Counted from the stretch's first letter, positions 7,604 to 19,324 are shown. The stretch is 64,000 nucleotides of DNA from Alcaligenes faecalis (GCF_002443155.1 NZ_CP023667.1:3782001-3846000); one strand, 5' to 3'. Translations and numbers: made by a program. The notes: generated by a model not told the origin, from the sequence alone.

Positions 7604-9271
7604 TTAGCTGTTGGCTGCTTTCGCGCTGTTCTTTTCGATCTGCACCATGATGTAGCGCTGCTGGGCAATGGACAGGATGTTGTTCACGCACCAGTACAGA
7701 ACCAGACCGGCGGGGAAGAAGAACATCATGCCACCAAAGACCAGAGGCATCAGCATCATGACTTTGGCTTGCATTGGATCAGGTGGCGTTGGGTTCAGCT
7801 TGATCTGCAGGAACATGGTACCCATCATGATGGCGGGCAGAATCATCCATGGGTCGCGTGCGGCCAAGTCGTGAATCCACAGAATCCAGGGTGCACCGCG
7901 CATCTCGACGCTGCCCAGCAGCACCCAGTACAGCGCAATGAACACAGGGATCTGAACCAGCATGGGCAAACAACCACCCAGCGGGTTGATCTTCTCGGTG
8001 CGGTACATCTCCATCATGGCGGCGTTCAGCTTGGCCTTGTCGTCGCCGAACTTCTCGCGCAGGGCTTGCATGCGTGGAGCAAATTGCTTCATCTTGGCCA
8101 TGGAGCGGTAGCTGGCAGCCGACAGCGGGAAAAACACCAGCTTGATCAGCACGGTCAGCGCCACAATGGCCCAGCCCCAGTTACCCAGCAGGGAATGCAG
8201 CCAGGTCAGCAGCTTGAACAAGGGCTTGGAGATGATGGTCAGCCAGCCGTAGTCCACCACCAGATCCAGACCGGTAGCCAGTTGCGACATGGCTTTCTGG
8301 TCTTGCGGGCCTACCCACAGGGCAGCGTCCACAGCCTTGCTCTGGCCAGCGGCGATCGAACCGACCGGTTCCAGCGTGCGCACGGCGTACAGATTGTTGC
8401 CCAGCTTCAGGATCTCATTGGTGCGTTGCAGGTCCTGGGCAGGAACCCAGGCGGTTGCAAAGTAATGCTGCACCATGCCGATCCAGCCGTTATCCACGCT
8501 GCGAGCGTAGGCGGCCTTGTTCTTGTCGATGTCCGAGAAGGTGATCTTCTGGAACTTGTCGCCGCTGGAATAGACCACAGGACCGGTAAAGGTGCTGTAC
8601 AGGCGGGAAGAGTCGGGTGGGTTGTTGCCGTCGCGAGTCAGTTGCAGGTACAGGCGCGGGTCAATGGCCGAGCCGGTATTGTTCTGGATGTCGTGGCGAA
8701 CCTGGATGTCGTAGCGGCCCTTGTGCAGCGTGTAGGTCTTGGTGACCTTCACGTCGTCCGAAGTGGCTTCAAACACGACGTCCAGCGTATCGCCCGTCAT
8801 GCTGCGCTGGCTGGAGACCAGGGTGAACGGGGTCAGGTGGTTGGGCAGGTTCTGGCCGGCGGCACCTACAATACCGGACTGAGCCAGGTAGGTGGAGGCG
8901 GGCGAGTTATCCAGCAGCACCATGGGCTGCTCGGGGTTCTCGGGCGAACCGTACTTCAACAGCTCGGCCTTGATCAGCTGGGCACCTTCGGTGCTAAAGC
9001 CCAGCTTGTAGACGTCTGTGGTGATGTCGATGGTTTGCGCTGTGGCGGACACCGCGCTGTTGCTCGAGGGCAAGGCAGCAGACGCAGTCGGCTCTTGAGC
9101 AGCGGGAACACCACCATTTGCGGCAGGTTCGTCGGAGGCTGCTGGTGCTTGTGTGGTGGCTGGGGTGGAAGCGAACAGCGATGGCTTGCCGTTATATTCC
9201 TGCCAGTTGTTCCACAGCAGCAGCAGTGCAAAGGAGAAGATCATCCATAGGATGGTGCGTCGGATATCCAT
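7604..9271 (-). CDS. yidC: Membrane protein insertase YidC
   Basis: The 555-residue protein inserts and folds inner-membrane proteins alone or with SecYEG. It has an N-terminal anchor (MDIRRTILWMIFSFALLLLW), an Ala/Pro-rich linker, a large periplasmic beta domain, and the conserved C-terminal insertase helices beginning at SIISKPLFKLLTWLHSLLGNWGWAI and ending LVLYWCVNNILSIAQQ. Length and order fit the Gram-negative family. It sits in the usual conserved block with yidD, rnpA and rpmH, all leftward. Confidence 0.97.
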   Translation of the reverse strand: MDIRRTILWMIFSFALLLLWNNWQEYNGKPSLFASTPATTQAPAASDEPAANGGVPAAQEPTASAALPSSNSAVSATAQTIDITTDVYKLGFSTEGAQLIKAELLKYGSPENPEQPMVLLDNSPASTYLAQSGIVGAAGQNLPNHLTPFTLVSSQRSMTGDTLDVVFEATSDDVKVTKTYTLHKGRYDIQVRHDIQNNTGSAIDPRLYLQLTRDGNNPPDSSRLYSTFTGPVVYSSGDKFQKITFSDIDKNKAAYARSVDNGWIGMVQHYFATAWVPAQDLQRTNEILKLGNNLYAVRTLEPVGSIAAGQSKAVDAALWVGPQDQKAMSQLATGLDLVVDYGWLTIISKPLFKLLTWLHSLLGNWGWAIVALTVLIKLVFFPLSAASYRSMAKMKQFAPRMQALREKFGDDKAKLNAAMMEMYRTEKINPLGGCLPMLVQIPVFIALYWVLLGSVEMRGAPWILWIHDLAARDPWMILPAIMMGTMFLQIKLNPTPPDPMQAKVMMLMPLVFGGMMFFFPAGLVLYWCVNNILSIAQQRYIMVQIEKNSAKAANS

Positions 9272-9378
9272 AGCGCCTGTATCACATTTATAAAGCTGAG
9301 CAAAAGCTTAGCAGTTTAACGTAGCTGGTCGGCAAACAGGGGGTTGCCTTGAAAAACAAGGCGCAGACCAGGACGGTT

Positions 9379-9621
9379 TTAGAAAGTGTTGCGGTCTTCG
9401 GGCGTGCGAGCGGGCACAGGATCATGCCCTCCCTTGCACCAGGGATTGCAGCGGCAGATGCGTACACCCCCTAGCCATAAGCCTTTGAGCGGGCCATGAA
9501 TGTCAATGGCCTGCAAGGCATAGTTGGAGCAGCTGGGGGTAAAGCGGCAGTTTCTGCCGATCCAGGGACTCAGAAAAAACTGGTAAAAGCGGATCGGCGC
9601 CGAAGCCAGTTTGCGCATCAT
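9379..9621 (-). CDS. yidD: Membrane protein insertion efficiency factor YidD
   Basis: This small protein of 80 residues has the YidD/DUF37 signature: RFYQFFLSPWIGRNCRFTPSCSNYALQAI followed by GGVRICRCNPWCKGGHDPVP, with the conserved Cys residues. It is a peripheral inner-membrane helper of YidC-dependent insertion. The start at 9621 overlaps the rnpA stop codon as ATGA; a second ATG at 9618 is also possible. About 107 bases without recognisable signals separate it from yidC. Confidence 0.95.
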   Translation of the reverse strand: MMRKLASAPIRFYQFFLSPWIGRNCRFTPSCSNYALQAIDIHGPLKGLWLGGVRICRCNPWCKGGHDPVPARTPEDRNTF

Positions 9622-9983
9622 GGCCGTACCCTGGACAACAAGGTGGTGGCTTCATCGCGAACCAGTTGCTTCAAGACAGTCAGCGACACCAGGGGCACCT
9701 TGCTGTGCAGCCTAAAGACATAGGCGGCATTGGGCAAGCCTTCGCGTTTGTGGCGGAAGGTTTCACGCAAGATACGTTTGATGGTGTTGCGGGTGACGGC
9801 GCGGTTGGCAAAGCGCTTGGGGACGATCAGTCCCAAACGGGCTCCTTCGGTCTGGTGTGGGTCCTCGCCACGAGAGCGAGTGACCACGAACAAAGCCCCG
9901 CGACCTACACGCTGTCCTTTTAATGACTGCGCGTATTCGGTGGGGCTATGTAAGCGAGCCGTAGCTGGAAAGGAGGCACGCAT
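9618..9983 (-). CDS. rnpA: Ribonuclease P protein component
   Basis: The 121-residue basic protein binds the RNase P RNA and helps mature tRNA 5' ends. The diagnostic RNR motif is present as RNTIKRILRETFR, preceded by LGLIVPKRFANRAV. It lies between rpmH and yidD on the same strand, the standard arrangement, and overlaps yidD by four bases. Confidence 0.96.
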   Translation of the reverse strand: MRASFPATARLHSPTEYAQSLKGQRVGRGALFVVTRSRGEDPHQTEGARLGLIVPKRFANRAVTRNTIKRILRETFRHKREGLPNAAYVFRLHSKVPLVSLTVLKQLVRDEATTLLSRVRP

Positions 9984-10052
9984 GATGCGTATCGTGGGAG
10001 TCGGGCTTTAGATAATAGATCCATCACCCTGGGCCCCGCATCCCGACATGGC

Positions 10053-10187
10053 TTATACAGCCAGACGTTTGCGACCTTTGGCGCGACGTGCGTTCAAAAC
10101 AGCGCGGCCACCGCGAGTTTTCATGCGAACGCGAAAACCGTGGGTGCGCTTGCGACGGGTAACGGAGGGTTGGTAGGTGCGTTTCAT
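10053..10187 (-). CDS. rpmH: Large ribosomal subunit protein bL34
   Basis: The 44-residue highly basic protein starts [19 protein letters not shown] and ends [11 protein letters not shown], which is the classic bL34 sequence. The start at 10187 is set by this conserved N-terminus; in-frame upstream codons are not part of the gene. It is the first gene of the leftward rpmH-rnpA-yidD-yidC block and is divergent from dnaA. Confidence 0.98.
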   Translation of the reverse strand: MKRTYQPSVTRRKRTHGFRVRMKTRGGRAVLNARRAKGRKRLAV

Positions 10188-10411
10188 GGTGTATCCAAAA
10201 AAATGAGCCGCCAGAAATCGCAGAAAAGCTCCACCCCGACAGCACAAAGGCTTGGGATCTGGCAACAGAAAATCGTGTTAAGCCCGTCATTTCAGCAAAT
10301 TCTTTCTGTTGTGTCAATTATTTAGCCCGATATTGCGCAACTAAATTTGTTAGCCTGTGGATAACTTGGCACAGCTCAGGGTAGAATCGAGGTTTACAGA
10401 AGTGATGACCG
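10188..10411. promoter_or_regulatory. rpmH-dnaA divergent promoter region with a perfect DnaA box
   Basis: The 224-base divergent gap carries one perfect 9-base DnaA box (TGTGGATAA at 10356-10364, the reverse of TTATCCACA) and a -10-like TAGAAT at 10382-10387 ahead of dnaA. In many betaproteobacteria the replication origin lies close to this locus. Only one perfect box is seen here, so this may be the dnaA autoregulation site or a part of oriC rather than the whole origin. Confidence 0.65.
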
Positions 10412-11809
10412 ATGAATGAGTTCTGGCAGTCCTGCGTTCAGAAATTGGAGCAGGAGCTTCCCCCCCAACAAATAAGTGCGTGGATACGTCCACTGGTTCC
10501 CCTGGACTTCGATAGTGAAGCCGGGGTGTTGCGCGTTTCTGCTCCTAATCGTTTCAAACTGGATTGGGTCCGCAAGAATTTCGCCACTCGTATCGAGGAA
10601 CTGGCTTCGGATTTCTACGAATGTCCCGTTACGGTTCAGTTCGAGCTGCCTTCGGCCAGCGCGGCGCCGCGTCGCGCCCTGGCCGATCGTGCTGCTCCTG
10701 CGCCTGCAGGCAGCCCCGCCGGTGAAAACCTGGCCCCGCCCGTTGCCAACCCGGCCATGACGGCGGTGGTGGATGCGGTACAGGATCGTTCGCGCCTGAA
10801 TGCCGAACTGACCTTCGACAATTTCGTGACGGGTAAAGCCAACCAGCTGGCACGCGCAGCGGCCTTGCAGGTGGCCGAGAACCCCGGTGTCTCCTATAAC
10901 CCGCTCTTTCTGTATGGCGGTGTGGGTTTGGGCAAGACCCACCTGATTCACGCGATCGGCAATGCGCTGGTCGCCAATGGCAATGGTGTGCGGGTCCGCT
11001 ATGTCCATGCCGACCAATACGTGTCGGACGTGGTCAAGGCGTACCAGCGCAAGGCGTTTGACGAGTTCAAGCGCTACTACCATTCGCTGGACTTGCTGCT
11101 GATTGACGATATTCAGTTTTTCGCCGGCAAGAACCGTACGCAGGAAGAGTTTTTCTACGCCTTTGAAGCGATGGTGGCCCAGCGCAAGCAGATCATCATC
11201 ACCTCGGATACGTATCCCAAAGAGCTGGCCAATATTGATAGCCGCCTGATCTCGCGCTTTGACTCCGGCCTGACCGTGGCGATTGAGCCGCCCGAGCTGG
11301 AAATGCGCGTGGCGATCTTGCTGCGCAAAGCCCAGGCTGAAGGCATTGCCATGCCCGAAGAAGTGGCCTTCTTTATTGCCAAACATCTGCGCAGCAACGT
11401 GCGCGAGCTGGAAGGGGCGCTGCGCAAGGTTTCGGCCTATGCGCGTTTCCATGGCCGCGACGTCCTGACGGTGGAAGTGTGCAAGGACGCACTGAAGGAT
11501 TTGCTGTCGGTCTCCAATGGGCAGATCACAGTGGAAAATATTCAGAAAACCGTGGCCGATTTTTATAAAATCAAGGTCGCGGATATGTACTCCAAGCGCC
11601 GCCCCGCCAATATCGCCATGCCGCGCCAGGTGGCCATGTATCTGGCCAAGGAACTGACCCAAAAGAGTTTGCCGGAAATTGGCGATCTTTTCGGTGGCAG
11701 GGACCACACTACGGTGCTGCACGCGGTGCGCAAAATCTCGGATGCACGCACCAAGCAAGCCGAACTGAATCACGCATTACACGTACTGGAACAAACTCTC
11801 AAAGGATGA
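10412..11809 (+). CDS. dnaA: Chromosomal replication initiator protein DnaA
   Basis: The 465-residue AAA+ protein binds DnaA boxes and opens the origin. Domain I (about 1-80) is followed by an Ala/Pro-rich linker (about 81-125), the AAA+ domain with Walker [10 protein letters not shown] at 169-177 and Walker B IDDIQF at 231-236, and the C-terminal DNA-binding domain with the signature [11 protein letters not shown] at about 428-438. The stop is four bases from the dnaN start, and the genes are co-transcribed. Confidence 0.98.
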   Translation: MNEFWQSCVQKLEQELPPQQISAWIRPLVPLDFDSEAGVLRVSAPNRFKLDWVRKNFATRIEELASDFYECPVTVQFELPSASAAPRRALADRAAPAPAGSPAGENLAPPVANPAMTAVVDAVQDRSRLNAELTFDNFVTGKANQLARAAALQVAENPGVSYNPLFLYGGVGLGKTHLIHAIGNALVANGNGVRVRYVHADQYVSDVVKAYQRKAFDEFKRYYHSLDLLLIDDIQFFAGKNRTQEEFFYAFEAMVAQRKQIIITSDTYPKELANIDSRLISRFDSGLTVAIEPPELEMRVAILLRKAQAEGIAMPEEVAFFIAKHLRSNVRELEGALRKVSAYARFHGRDVLTVEVCKDALKDLLSVSNGQITVENIQKTVADFYKIKVADMYSKRRPANIAMPRQVAMYLAKELTQKSLPEIGDLFGGRDHTTVLHAVRKISDARTKQAELNHALHVLEQTLKG

Positions 11810-11811
11810 CC

Positions 11812-12921
11812 ATGCAACTCGTTCAAGCTACCCGCGACGCATTGCTAAAGCCCTTATCCACAGTAGTTGGCATTGTGGAGCGCCGCCATACTTTGCCGAT
11901 TCTGGCCAACATCCTGCTGCGTAAAAACGGCTCTGATGTCTCTTTCCTGGCAACTGACCTGGAAGTGCAGATCACCACCAATGCCGACTTTGGCGTGGGT
12001 GAGGACAATGCAGCCACCACCGTGGCGGCCCGCAAGCTGCTGGACATTCTGAAAGCCCTGCCCGACTTTGGCGATGTGCGCCTGGGCCTGGACAGCGGCA
12101 AGCTGACCATCCAGTCCGGCAAGAGTCGCTTTCAGTTGCAGACGCTGGAAGCCGCTGATTTTCCAGTGCTGAACCTGCCCGAGCAATGGGACGTGTCCTT
12201 GAGCATGCCTCAGCGTACCTTGAAGCACCTGTTCAATACGGTGCACTTTGCCATGGCCCAGCAGGACATCCGCTACTACCTGAACGGTATGTTGCTGGTG
12301 TTCGAGCCTGGTCTGGTACGTACGGTTACCACGGACGGACACCGTCTGGCTCATAATGCCACTGCAATTGATGGCGTGCAGGAACGTCACGACATCATCG
12401 TGCCCCGCAAGACCGTGCTGGAAATGCAGCGTCTGCTGGGCGATACCGACGATCTGGTCAATATTGACGTGTCCAGCCGTCAGATCCGTTTCCGTTTTGG
12501 CGATGTGGAGCTGGTCTCCAAACTGGTTGAAGGCAAATTCCCCGACTTTGCGCGTGTGATTCCTTCCAACTACACCCGCCACTTTGATGTCAGCCGTGAA
12601 GTGCTGCAAGGCAGCCTGCAGCGTGCTGCCATTCTGACCACCGACAAACTGCGTGGCGTGCGACTGCAACTGTCGCAAAACCAGCTGAAGATTTCTGCTT
12701 CCAACGCTGAACAGGAAGAAGCCGTCGAAGAGCTGGATATTGATTATGAACACGAAAGTCTGGACGTTGGCTTTAACGTCAGCTACCTGCTCGATGTGTT
12801 GGCCAGCATCAAGGACGAAACAGTCCGCTGGTCTGTGCAGCCCGATGCCAACGCCTCTGTGTTGATGACGCTGCCCGAGCAAGAAGACTTCAAGTACGTG
12901 GTCATGCCGATGCGCATTTAA
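11812..12921 (+). CDS. dnaN: DNA polymerase III beta subunit (sliding clamp)
   Basis: The 369-residue protein forms the ring clamp that tethers the polymerase to DNA. Three repeated clamp domains fit the length, and the C-terminal VVMPMRI is the typical clamp ending. The ATG at 11812 is preferred over the one at 11806 because AAGGA (11802-11806) is correctly spaced and MQLVQATRD is the usual start. It follows dnaA by two bases. Confidence 0.97.
   Translation: MQLVQATRDALLKPLSTVVGIVERRHTLPILANILLRKNGSDVSFLATDLEVQITTNADFGVGEDNAATTVAARKLLDILKALPDFGDVRLGLDSGKLTIQSGKSRFQLQTLEAADFPVLNLPEQWDVSLSMPQRTLKHLFNTVHFAMAQQDIRYYLNGMLLVFEPGLVRTVTTDGHRLAHNATAIDGVQERHDIIVPRKTVLEMQRLLGDTDDLVNIDVSSRQIRFRFGDVELVSKLVEGKFPDFARVIPSNYTRHFDVSREVLQGSLQRAAILTTDKLRGVRLQLSQNQLKISASNAEQEEAVEELDIDYEHESLDVGFNVSYLLDVLASIKDETVRWSVQPDANASVLMTLPEQEDFKYVVMPMRI
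11854..11862 (+). promoter_or_regulatory. Perfect DnaA box inside the start of dnaN
   Basis: TTATCCACA, the consensus DnaA box, occurs at codons 15-18 of dnaN. A nine-base match by chance is rare, and the site lies within 1.5 kb of the other perfect box upstream of dnaA. It may contribute to origin function or to control of the dnaA-dnaN transcript. Confidence 0.6.
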
Positions 12922-12937
12922 TGCAGCATGTTTGACC

Positions 12938-12960
12938 GGTATGGCCCGCCGGGCCATACC
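12938..12960 (+). other. Perfect hairpin between dnaN and gyrB
   Basis: GGTATGGCCC (12938-12947) pairs perfectly with GGGCCATACC (12951-12960) around a 3-base loop. No T-run follows, so it is not a standard terminator; it could be an RNA processing or stability element separating the dnaN and gyrB messages. Confidence 0.6.
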
Positions 12961-12967
12961 CGCTTGA

Positions 12968-15451
<2,484 letters not shown>

Positions 15452-15546
15452 GGCTGTCGGTGCTCACAGTTTCTGAAAGCTTCTCGGTTTGATGAAAACC
15501 GATCTCAGGAATTCGTGAAAAACCTCGCAGCGATGCGGATGAATAA

Positions 15547-15583
15547 AATGGGCTCCGGCGTTCCTGCTGGGGCTCATTTTTTT
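15547..15583 (+). terminator. Terminator of gyrB
   Basis: AATGGGCTCC (15547-15556) pairs with GGGGCTCATT (15569-15578), two of the ten pairs being G-U, around a 12-base loop and followed by a T-run to 15583. Confidence 0.8.
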
Positions 15584-15695
15584 GGTGATGACGGAGGGGC
15601 CTTGAATCCTAAGGATCAGGCGTCGGCCGTAAGGCCCCCTGACCGATCGTAGAGACGTTGTAAATTATTCAATAACTTATTTGTTTGGAAATGGA

Positions 15696-16397
15696 ATGCG
15701 ACTGGACAAGTTTCTTGGTGAGAGTACGGATCTGAGTCGCTCAGACGCACGTAAGGTGCTAAAAAGCGGGGAAATCACGGTTAATGGCGAGGTGGTGACT
15801 AAGGGCACCCACGTTGTGCAAGAGGGCGATGTGGTGTGCTGGGACGACGAGCCGCTTGCCCTGGTTGGTTTGCGTTACATCATGCTCAATAAGCCCGCTG
15901 GTTACGAGTGCAGCCTTAAAAATAGTGCTTACCCGTCCGTGATGATGCTGATCGATGTAGAAAAGCGCGAGCGCTTGCACACCGTCGGTCGCTTGGATGT
16001 GGATACTACCGGCCTGATTTTGATTACGGATGATGGCCAGTGGACGCATCGTATTATCTCGCCCCGCCATCAATGCGATAAGGTCTACGTGGCGACCTTG
16101 GCAGAGCCTTTGCCTGACAATGCAGAAGAACTGTTCAAGGCCGGTATCTTGTTGAATGGCGAGGACAAGCCAACGCTGCCAGCTGTGCTGGAACGCATTG
16201 ATGAACGCACCGCAAGGCTGACCATTCAGGAAGGGAAATACCATCAGGTGAAGCGTATGTTTGCCTCCTTGGGGAATCTGGTTCAGACCCTGCATCGTGA
16301 GCGCATTGGCTCGCTTTCCCTGGATGACAGTCTGGAGCCGGGAGAGTCGCGCTACTTAACGCCGGCCGAGGTGCAGCAGTTTGTAGAAGAAGGCTAA
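15696..16397 (+). CDS. rsuA: 16S rRNA pseudouridine(516) synthase RsuA
   Basis: The 233-residue protein has an N-terminal S4 RNA-binding domain (MRLDKFLGESTDLSRSDARKVLKSGEITVNG) and a RsuA-type pseudouridine synthase domain with the catalytic Asp in GRLDVDTTGLILITDDG. It modifies uridine 516 of 16S rRNA in E. coli. The ATG at 15696 gives the normal N-terminus and family length (231 in E. coli); upstream in-frame codons are discarded. RluE/RluF-like paralogs are possible but less likely from the length. Confidence 0.88.
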   Translation: MRLDKFLGESTDLSRSDARKVLKSGEITVNGEVVTKGTHVVQEGDVVCWDDEPLALVGLRYIMLNKPAGYECSLKNSAYPSVMMLIDVEKRERLHTVGRLDVDTTGLILITDDGQWTHRIISPRHQCDKVYVATLAEPLPDNAEELFKAGILLNGEDKPTLPAVLERIDERTARLTIQEGKYHQVKRMFASLGNLVQTLHRERIGSLSLDDSLEPGESRYLTPAEVQQFVEEG

Positions 16398-16482
16398 GCC
16401 CCCGGTCCTTGGTTCTGGCTTTGATAAGTCAAAGGTGTATCAAGGCCAAGGCTTTGATGTCCTGACATTGGGAAACCAGTCA

Positions 16483-16521
16483 AAAAAAGCGCTCAAACAG
16501 AATGTGTTTGAGCGCTTTTTT
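16483..16521. terminator. Strong bidirectional terminator
   Basis: A perfect 17-base stem (16483-16499 with 16505-16521) closes a 5-base loop. It reads AAAAAAGCGCTCAAACA on the left arm and its complement on the right, so it provides A and T runs on both sides. It lies between rsuA and the convergent acetyltransferase. Confidence 0.92.
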
Positions 16522-16567
16522 GTACCTGCATCAATCATCAAAGGGTCTGGTGGCGCGGTGTCCTGCC

Positions 16568-17035
16568 TTATTTAAGCGCCTTGCGCATGATGCTGGTGTT
16601 GTGTTCATAGCCCAGCTGCTCATACAGAGCGATAGCGCCCCGATTATTGCTCAAGACCCCCAGCTCGATGTAGTCCAGTCCACGCACGTGTGCCCACTCC
16701 TGGGCGGTCTGCATCAGCAGCTTGCCCAGTCCCATGCCTCGTGCCGATTCTGTCACGACAAGATCAATCACATAGGCAAAGTCATGCGGCGTGATGCAGT
16801 TGTACGGCGGGGTCTTTTGCTGCTGAACAATAATGAAACCCAGCGCCTGATCGTCCTTCTCGGCCACAAACAAGGCTGCCTGGTCCGACTCGATCATGGA
16901 CCGGATAAAGCCTTCGTCCTGCCGTGCTTCCAGGTAGTAGTGCGGCTGCAAATGATGCATGTGGGCAAATAGCTCGGCGTACATATCTCCAATCGTGCCA
17001 ATGTCAGCAAGTTGGGCGGGACGTAGGGTGGGCAT
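16568..17035 (-). CDS. GNAT-family N-acetyltransferase
   Basis: The 155-residue protein has the GNAT fold: an N-terminal LRPAQLADIGTIGDMY, the acetyl-CoA-binding motif A in VVTESARGMGLGKLLMQTAQ and a C-terminal GAIALYEQLGYE. It transfers an acetyl group to an unknown amine. It is a single gene with a terminator downstream and the TRAP promoter region upstream, and nothing nearby suggests the substrate. Confidence 0.88.
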   Translation of the reverse strand: MPTLRPAQLADIGTIGDMYAELFAHMHHLQPHYYLEARQDEGFIRSMIESDQAALFVAEKDDQALGFIIVQQQKTPPYNCITPHDFAYVIDLVVTESARGMGLGKLLMQTAQEWAHVRGLDYIELGVLSNNRGAIALYEQLGYEHNTSIMRKALK

Positions 17036-17513
17036 GGTTCGGGCTCTTGGTCAGTAATAAAGTGGAAGCGAAAACAGAAGCGTCTTGATGGTAGGCCGGG
17101 CACGGGGAGGAGGCAAATCTTCTGTTCAGAATATCCCTTCAATAACAAGGGGTAATCCGCTTTCATGCAAGCCTGAAGCTTGGGTCCAGCTTCGTTCTCT
17201 GTACACCCTTTCCTCCTGAAAGCCGCTTCTGTACATTTATCCCTGTTTTTGTAAAGTATTTGTGCACGTACTTTACGACCGTCTTTTTCCTGCAAGCTCT
17301 TTTCCCGGGTTTCATAATGAGGCTCTGAAACCCTTGTGAATTCAGGTTTTTTATAAATATTTAATGGAAAACCCCAAGCTTATTTTTTTCAAAAAACTAG
17401 AGGTTTAAAGTAATATCACATTGTTTTTGGGAAAATTTTGTGTACATTTAATGCACGAAATTTACACGAGGCGCTGAAATTTATACGCAATGCCTATAGA
17501 GGGGAGGAGATTG
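17036..17513 (+). promoter_or_regulatory. TRAP operon upstream region with a large inverted repeat
   Basis: This gap of nearly 480 bases has no gene I can support. It holds the inverted repeat GTAAAGTA (17251-17258) / TACTTTAC (17269-17276) with TGTGCA in its centre. The left part, 17 bases from 17251, recurs with one mismatch at 26303-26319 in the promoter of an XRE-type regulator. From about 17330 to 17470 the DNA is very AT-rich and contains further TAAAGTAAT (17406-17414) and TGCAC elements. A strong ribosome site GGGGAGGAGA (17501-17510) ends it. Confidence 0.55.
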
Positions 17514-17996
17514 ATGCAGACCCGTTTCTTGCGTCATGTTTGTAGTTGGATGTTCGGGCTGTCCGCATTGGCCATTCTGGCCTTGATGGCGGTGGCCTTT
17601 GCCGATGTCATGATGCGCAGCTTTGTGCGGCCGCTGTCTGGCGCTTTTGAATTAACCGAGGTGCTGGTCGGGGTGATGGTGTTTGCCGCCCTGCCCTTTG
17701 TCACCTTGAGTGGCAAGCACGTCAAAGTGTCCTTGCTGCGCTCTCTGGTGGGCAAGAACGTGCTGATGCAAGGTCTGTTGCGCTGGTGCAGTCGTGTGGC
17801 GACAGGTGTGCTGATGGCCTTTCTGGCTTATCACCTGTGGGCCTTGGGTACACAGTTTGCGCAGACCAATTCGCGCGCGGTATTTGCAGACCTGCCATTG
17901 GCGCCTTTTGCTTACTTTGCAGCGGTGATGTGCGCCCTGTCCACGCTGGCCGCACTGTTCAGTGCCGACGGCGACGAGCTCGCTGAGGAAAAATAA
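17514..17996 (+). CDS. TRAP transporter small permease (DctQ family)
   Basis: The 160-residue protein has four predicted membrane helices, as expected for the small membrane subunit of a TRAP importer, and shows the family pattern ADVMMRSFVRPLSGAFELTEVLVGVMVFAALPFVTLSGKHVKV. The ATG at 17514 is chosen because GGGGAGGAGA lies just upstream; an ATG at 17490 has none. Its stop overlaps the DctM start by one base (TAATG). It works with the next two genes. Confidence 0.92.
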   Translation: MQTRFLRHVCSWMFGLSALAILALMAVAFADVMMRSFVRPLSGAFELTEVLVGVMVFAALPFVTLSGKHVKVSLLRSLVGKNVLMQGLLRWCSRVATGVLMAFLAYHLWALGTQFAQTNSRAVFADLPLAPFAYFAAVMCALSTLAALFSADGDELAEEK

Positions 17997-19285
17997 TGAC
18001 TGTCGTTGTCACTGGCATGATCATCCTGATCGTGCTCATGGTTCTGGAAGTACCCATCGCCGTGGCGATGGCTCTGGTTGGTATTGGTGGCTTTGCTTAC
18101 GTAGTCGATTGGGGCCCGGCCGCCTATATGGCCGCAGAAACCTCGTATCGCCTGGTTCATAACTACAACTTGTCGGTCATCCCACTGTTCATCCTGATGG
18201 GCAATCTGGTAACACGGGCGGATGTCTCCAAAGACCTGTTCGATCTGGCCTATCGCTTTGTCGGTCATCGTCGTGGCGGTCTGGCCATTGCCACAGTGCT
18301 GTCGGGCGGCATGTTCTCGGCCGTATGCGGTTCCAGCTTTGCGACGACGGCCACCATGGCCCGGGTTGCGTACCCCTCCATGAAGCGCTACGGCTATGCC
18401 GATTCCCTGGCAGGTGGCGCTATTGCATCAGCCGGAACTCTGGGTGCCATGATCCCGCCCAGTGTGCCCCTGATTGTCTATGGCGTGCTGACCAGCACGG
18501 ATATTGGCAAGCTGTTTATTGCAGCCGTATTGCCCGGTATTTTGGGCATGGTGTTGTATATCGCTGCGGTGATGGTGGCCACTCGCATGACTCCCGGTCT
18601 GGCAACGGCGGGAGAGCGCAGTTCCTGGCTGGAGCGTATTCGCGGCCTGAAAAGTGTCGGTGCCGTTTTACTGTTGTTCCTGCTGGTCATCGGCGGGATT
18701 TACGGCAACTTGTTCACGCCGACTGAAGCGGCCGGTATTGGTGCGGTCGGTGCCCTGCTCATCATGATCTGGCGTCGCAAGTTCTCCTGGCAGAGCTTGA
18801 TGGGTGCCTTGCGTGAAACCGCCATGACCAGTGCCGCCATCTTCGTGATTATGGTGGGCGCACAAATCTTCACCACCTTTGTGAACGTGGCCGGCTTTAC
18901 CGCCATGTTGTCCGATGCAGTCCAGCAATGGGACTTGCCGGGCTGGGGCATCGTGTTGGGCATCGTGGTGTTGTACCTGGTCCTGGGCTGCATGCTGGAA
19001 GGCATGTCCATGCTTCTGCTGACTTTGCCCATTGTCTTCCCATTGATCACGAACCTGGGCCTGGACCCGATCTGGTTCGGCATTCTGGTGGTGACCTTGA
19101 TCGAAGTGGGCCTGATTACACCGCCCTTGGGGATGAACGTCTTCGTGCTCAATTCCGTGGTGCCGTCCATGTCGCTGGGCACCATTTACCGAGGCGTTAT
19201 CTATTTTGTTTTGGCTGATCTGCTGCGCCTGGCGCTCTTGATTGGCATTCCTGGCATTGCTTTGTTTCTGCCCTCATTGATGTAA
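17996..19285 (+). CDS. TRAP transporter large permease (DctM family)
   Basis: The 429-residue protein is very hydrophobic, with about a dozen helices. It carries family features such as GGMFSAVCGSSFATTATMARVAYPSMKRYGY and ASAGTLGAMIPPSVPLIVYG. It forms the sodium-coupled transport channel of the TRAP system together with DctQ. Spacing shows that it is co-translated with dctQ and followed by its receptor gene 39 bases later. Confidence 0.95.
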   Translation: MTVVVTGMIILIVLMVLEVPIAVAMALVGIGGFAYVVDWGPAAYMAAETSYRLVHNYNLSVIPLFILMGNLVTRADVSKDLFDLAYRFVGHRRGGLAIATVLSGGMFSAVCGSSFATTATMARVAYPSMKRYGYADSLAGGAIASAGTLGAMIPPSVPLIVYGVLTSTDIGKLFIAAVLPGILGMVLYIAAVMVATRMTPGLATAGERSSWLERIRGLKSVGAVLLLFLLVIGGIYGNLFTPTEAAGIGAVGALLIMIWRRKFSWQSLMGALRETAMTSAAIFVIMVGAQIFTTFVNVAGFTAMLSDAVQQWDLPGWGIVLGIVVLYLVLGCMLEGMSMLLLTLPIVFPLITNLGLDPIWFGILVVTLIEVGLITPPLGMNVFVLNSVVPSMSLGTIYRGVIYFVLADLLRLALLIGIPGIALFLPSLM

Positions 19286-19324
19286 GCCATTTTTTTTGAA
19301 TCTGATTTTCTCGAAGGAATAAGC

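Noticed and set aside
7589..9250. Long open frame opposite yidC on the plus strand
   Set aside because: It is an antisense shadow of a highly conserved gene; its His/Gln-rich translation matches no family and it lacks a ribosome site.
10188..10411. A complete oriC
   Set aside because: Only one perfect DnaA box and no clear AT-rich unwinding repeats were seen, so only a box and promoter region are claimed.
10394..11773. 459-codon open frame opposite dnaA
   Set aside because: The dnaA strand shows all DnaA signatures; the antisense frame is a shadow.
17036..17513. A short gene in the gap before the TRAP operon
   Set aside because: Open frames there lack ribosome sites and family resemblance, and the stretch is AT-rich and repeat-bearing as a regulatory region would be.
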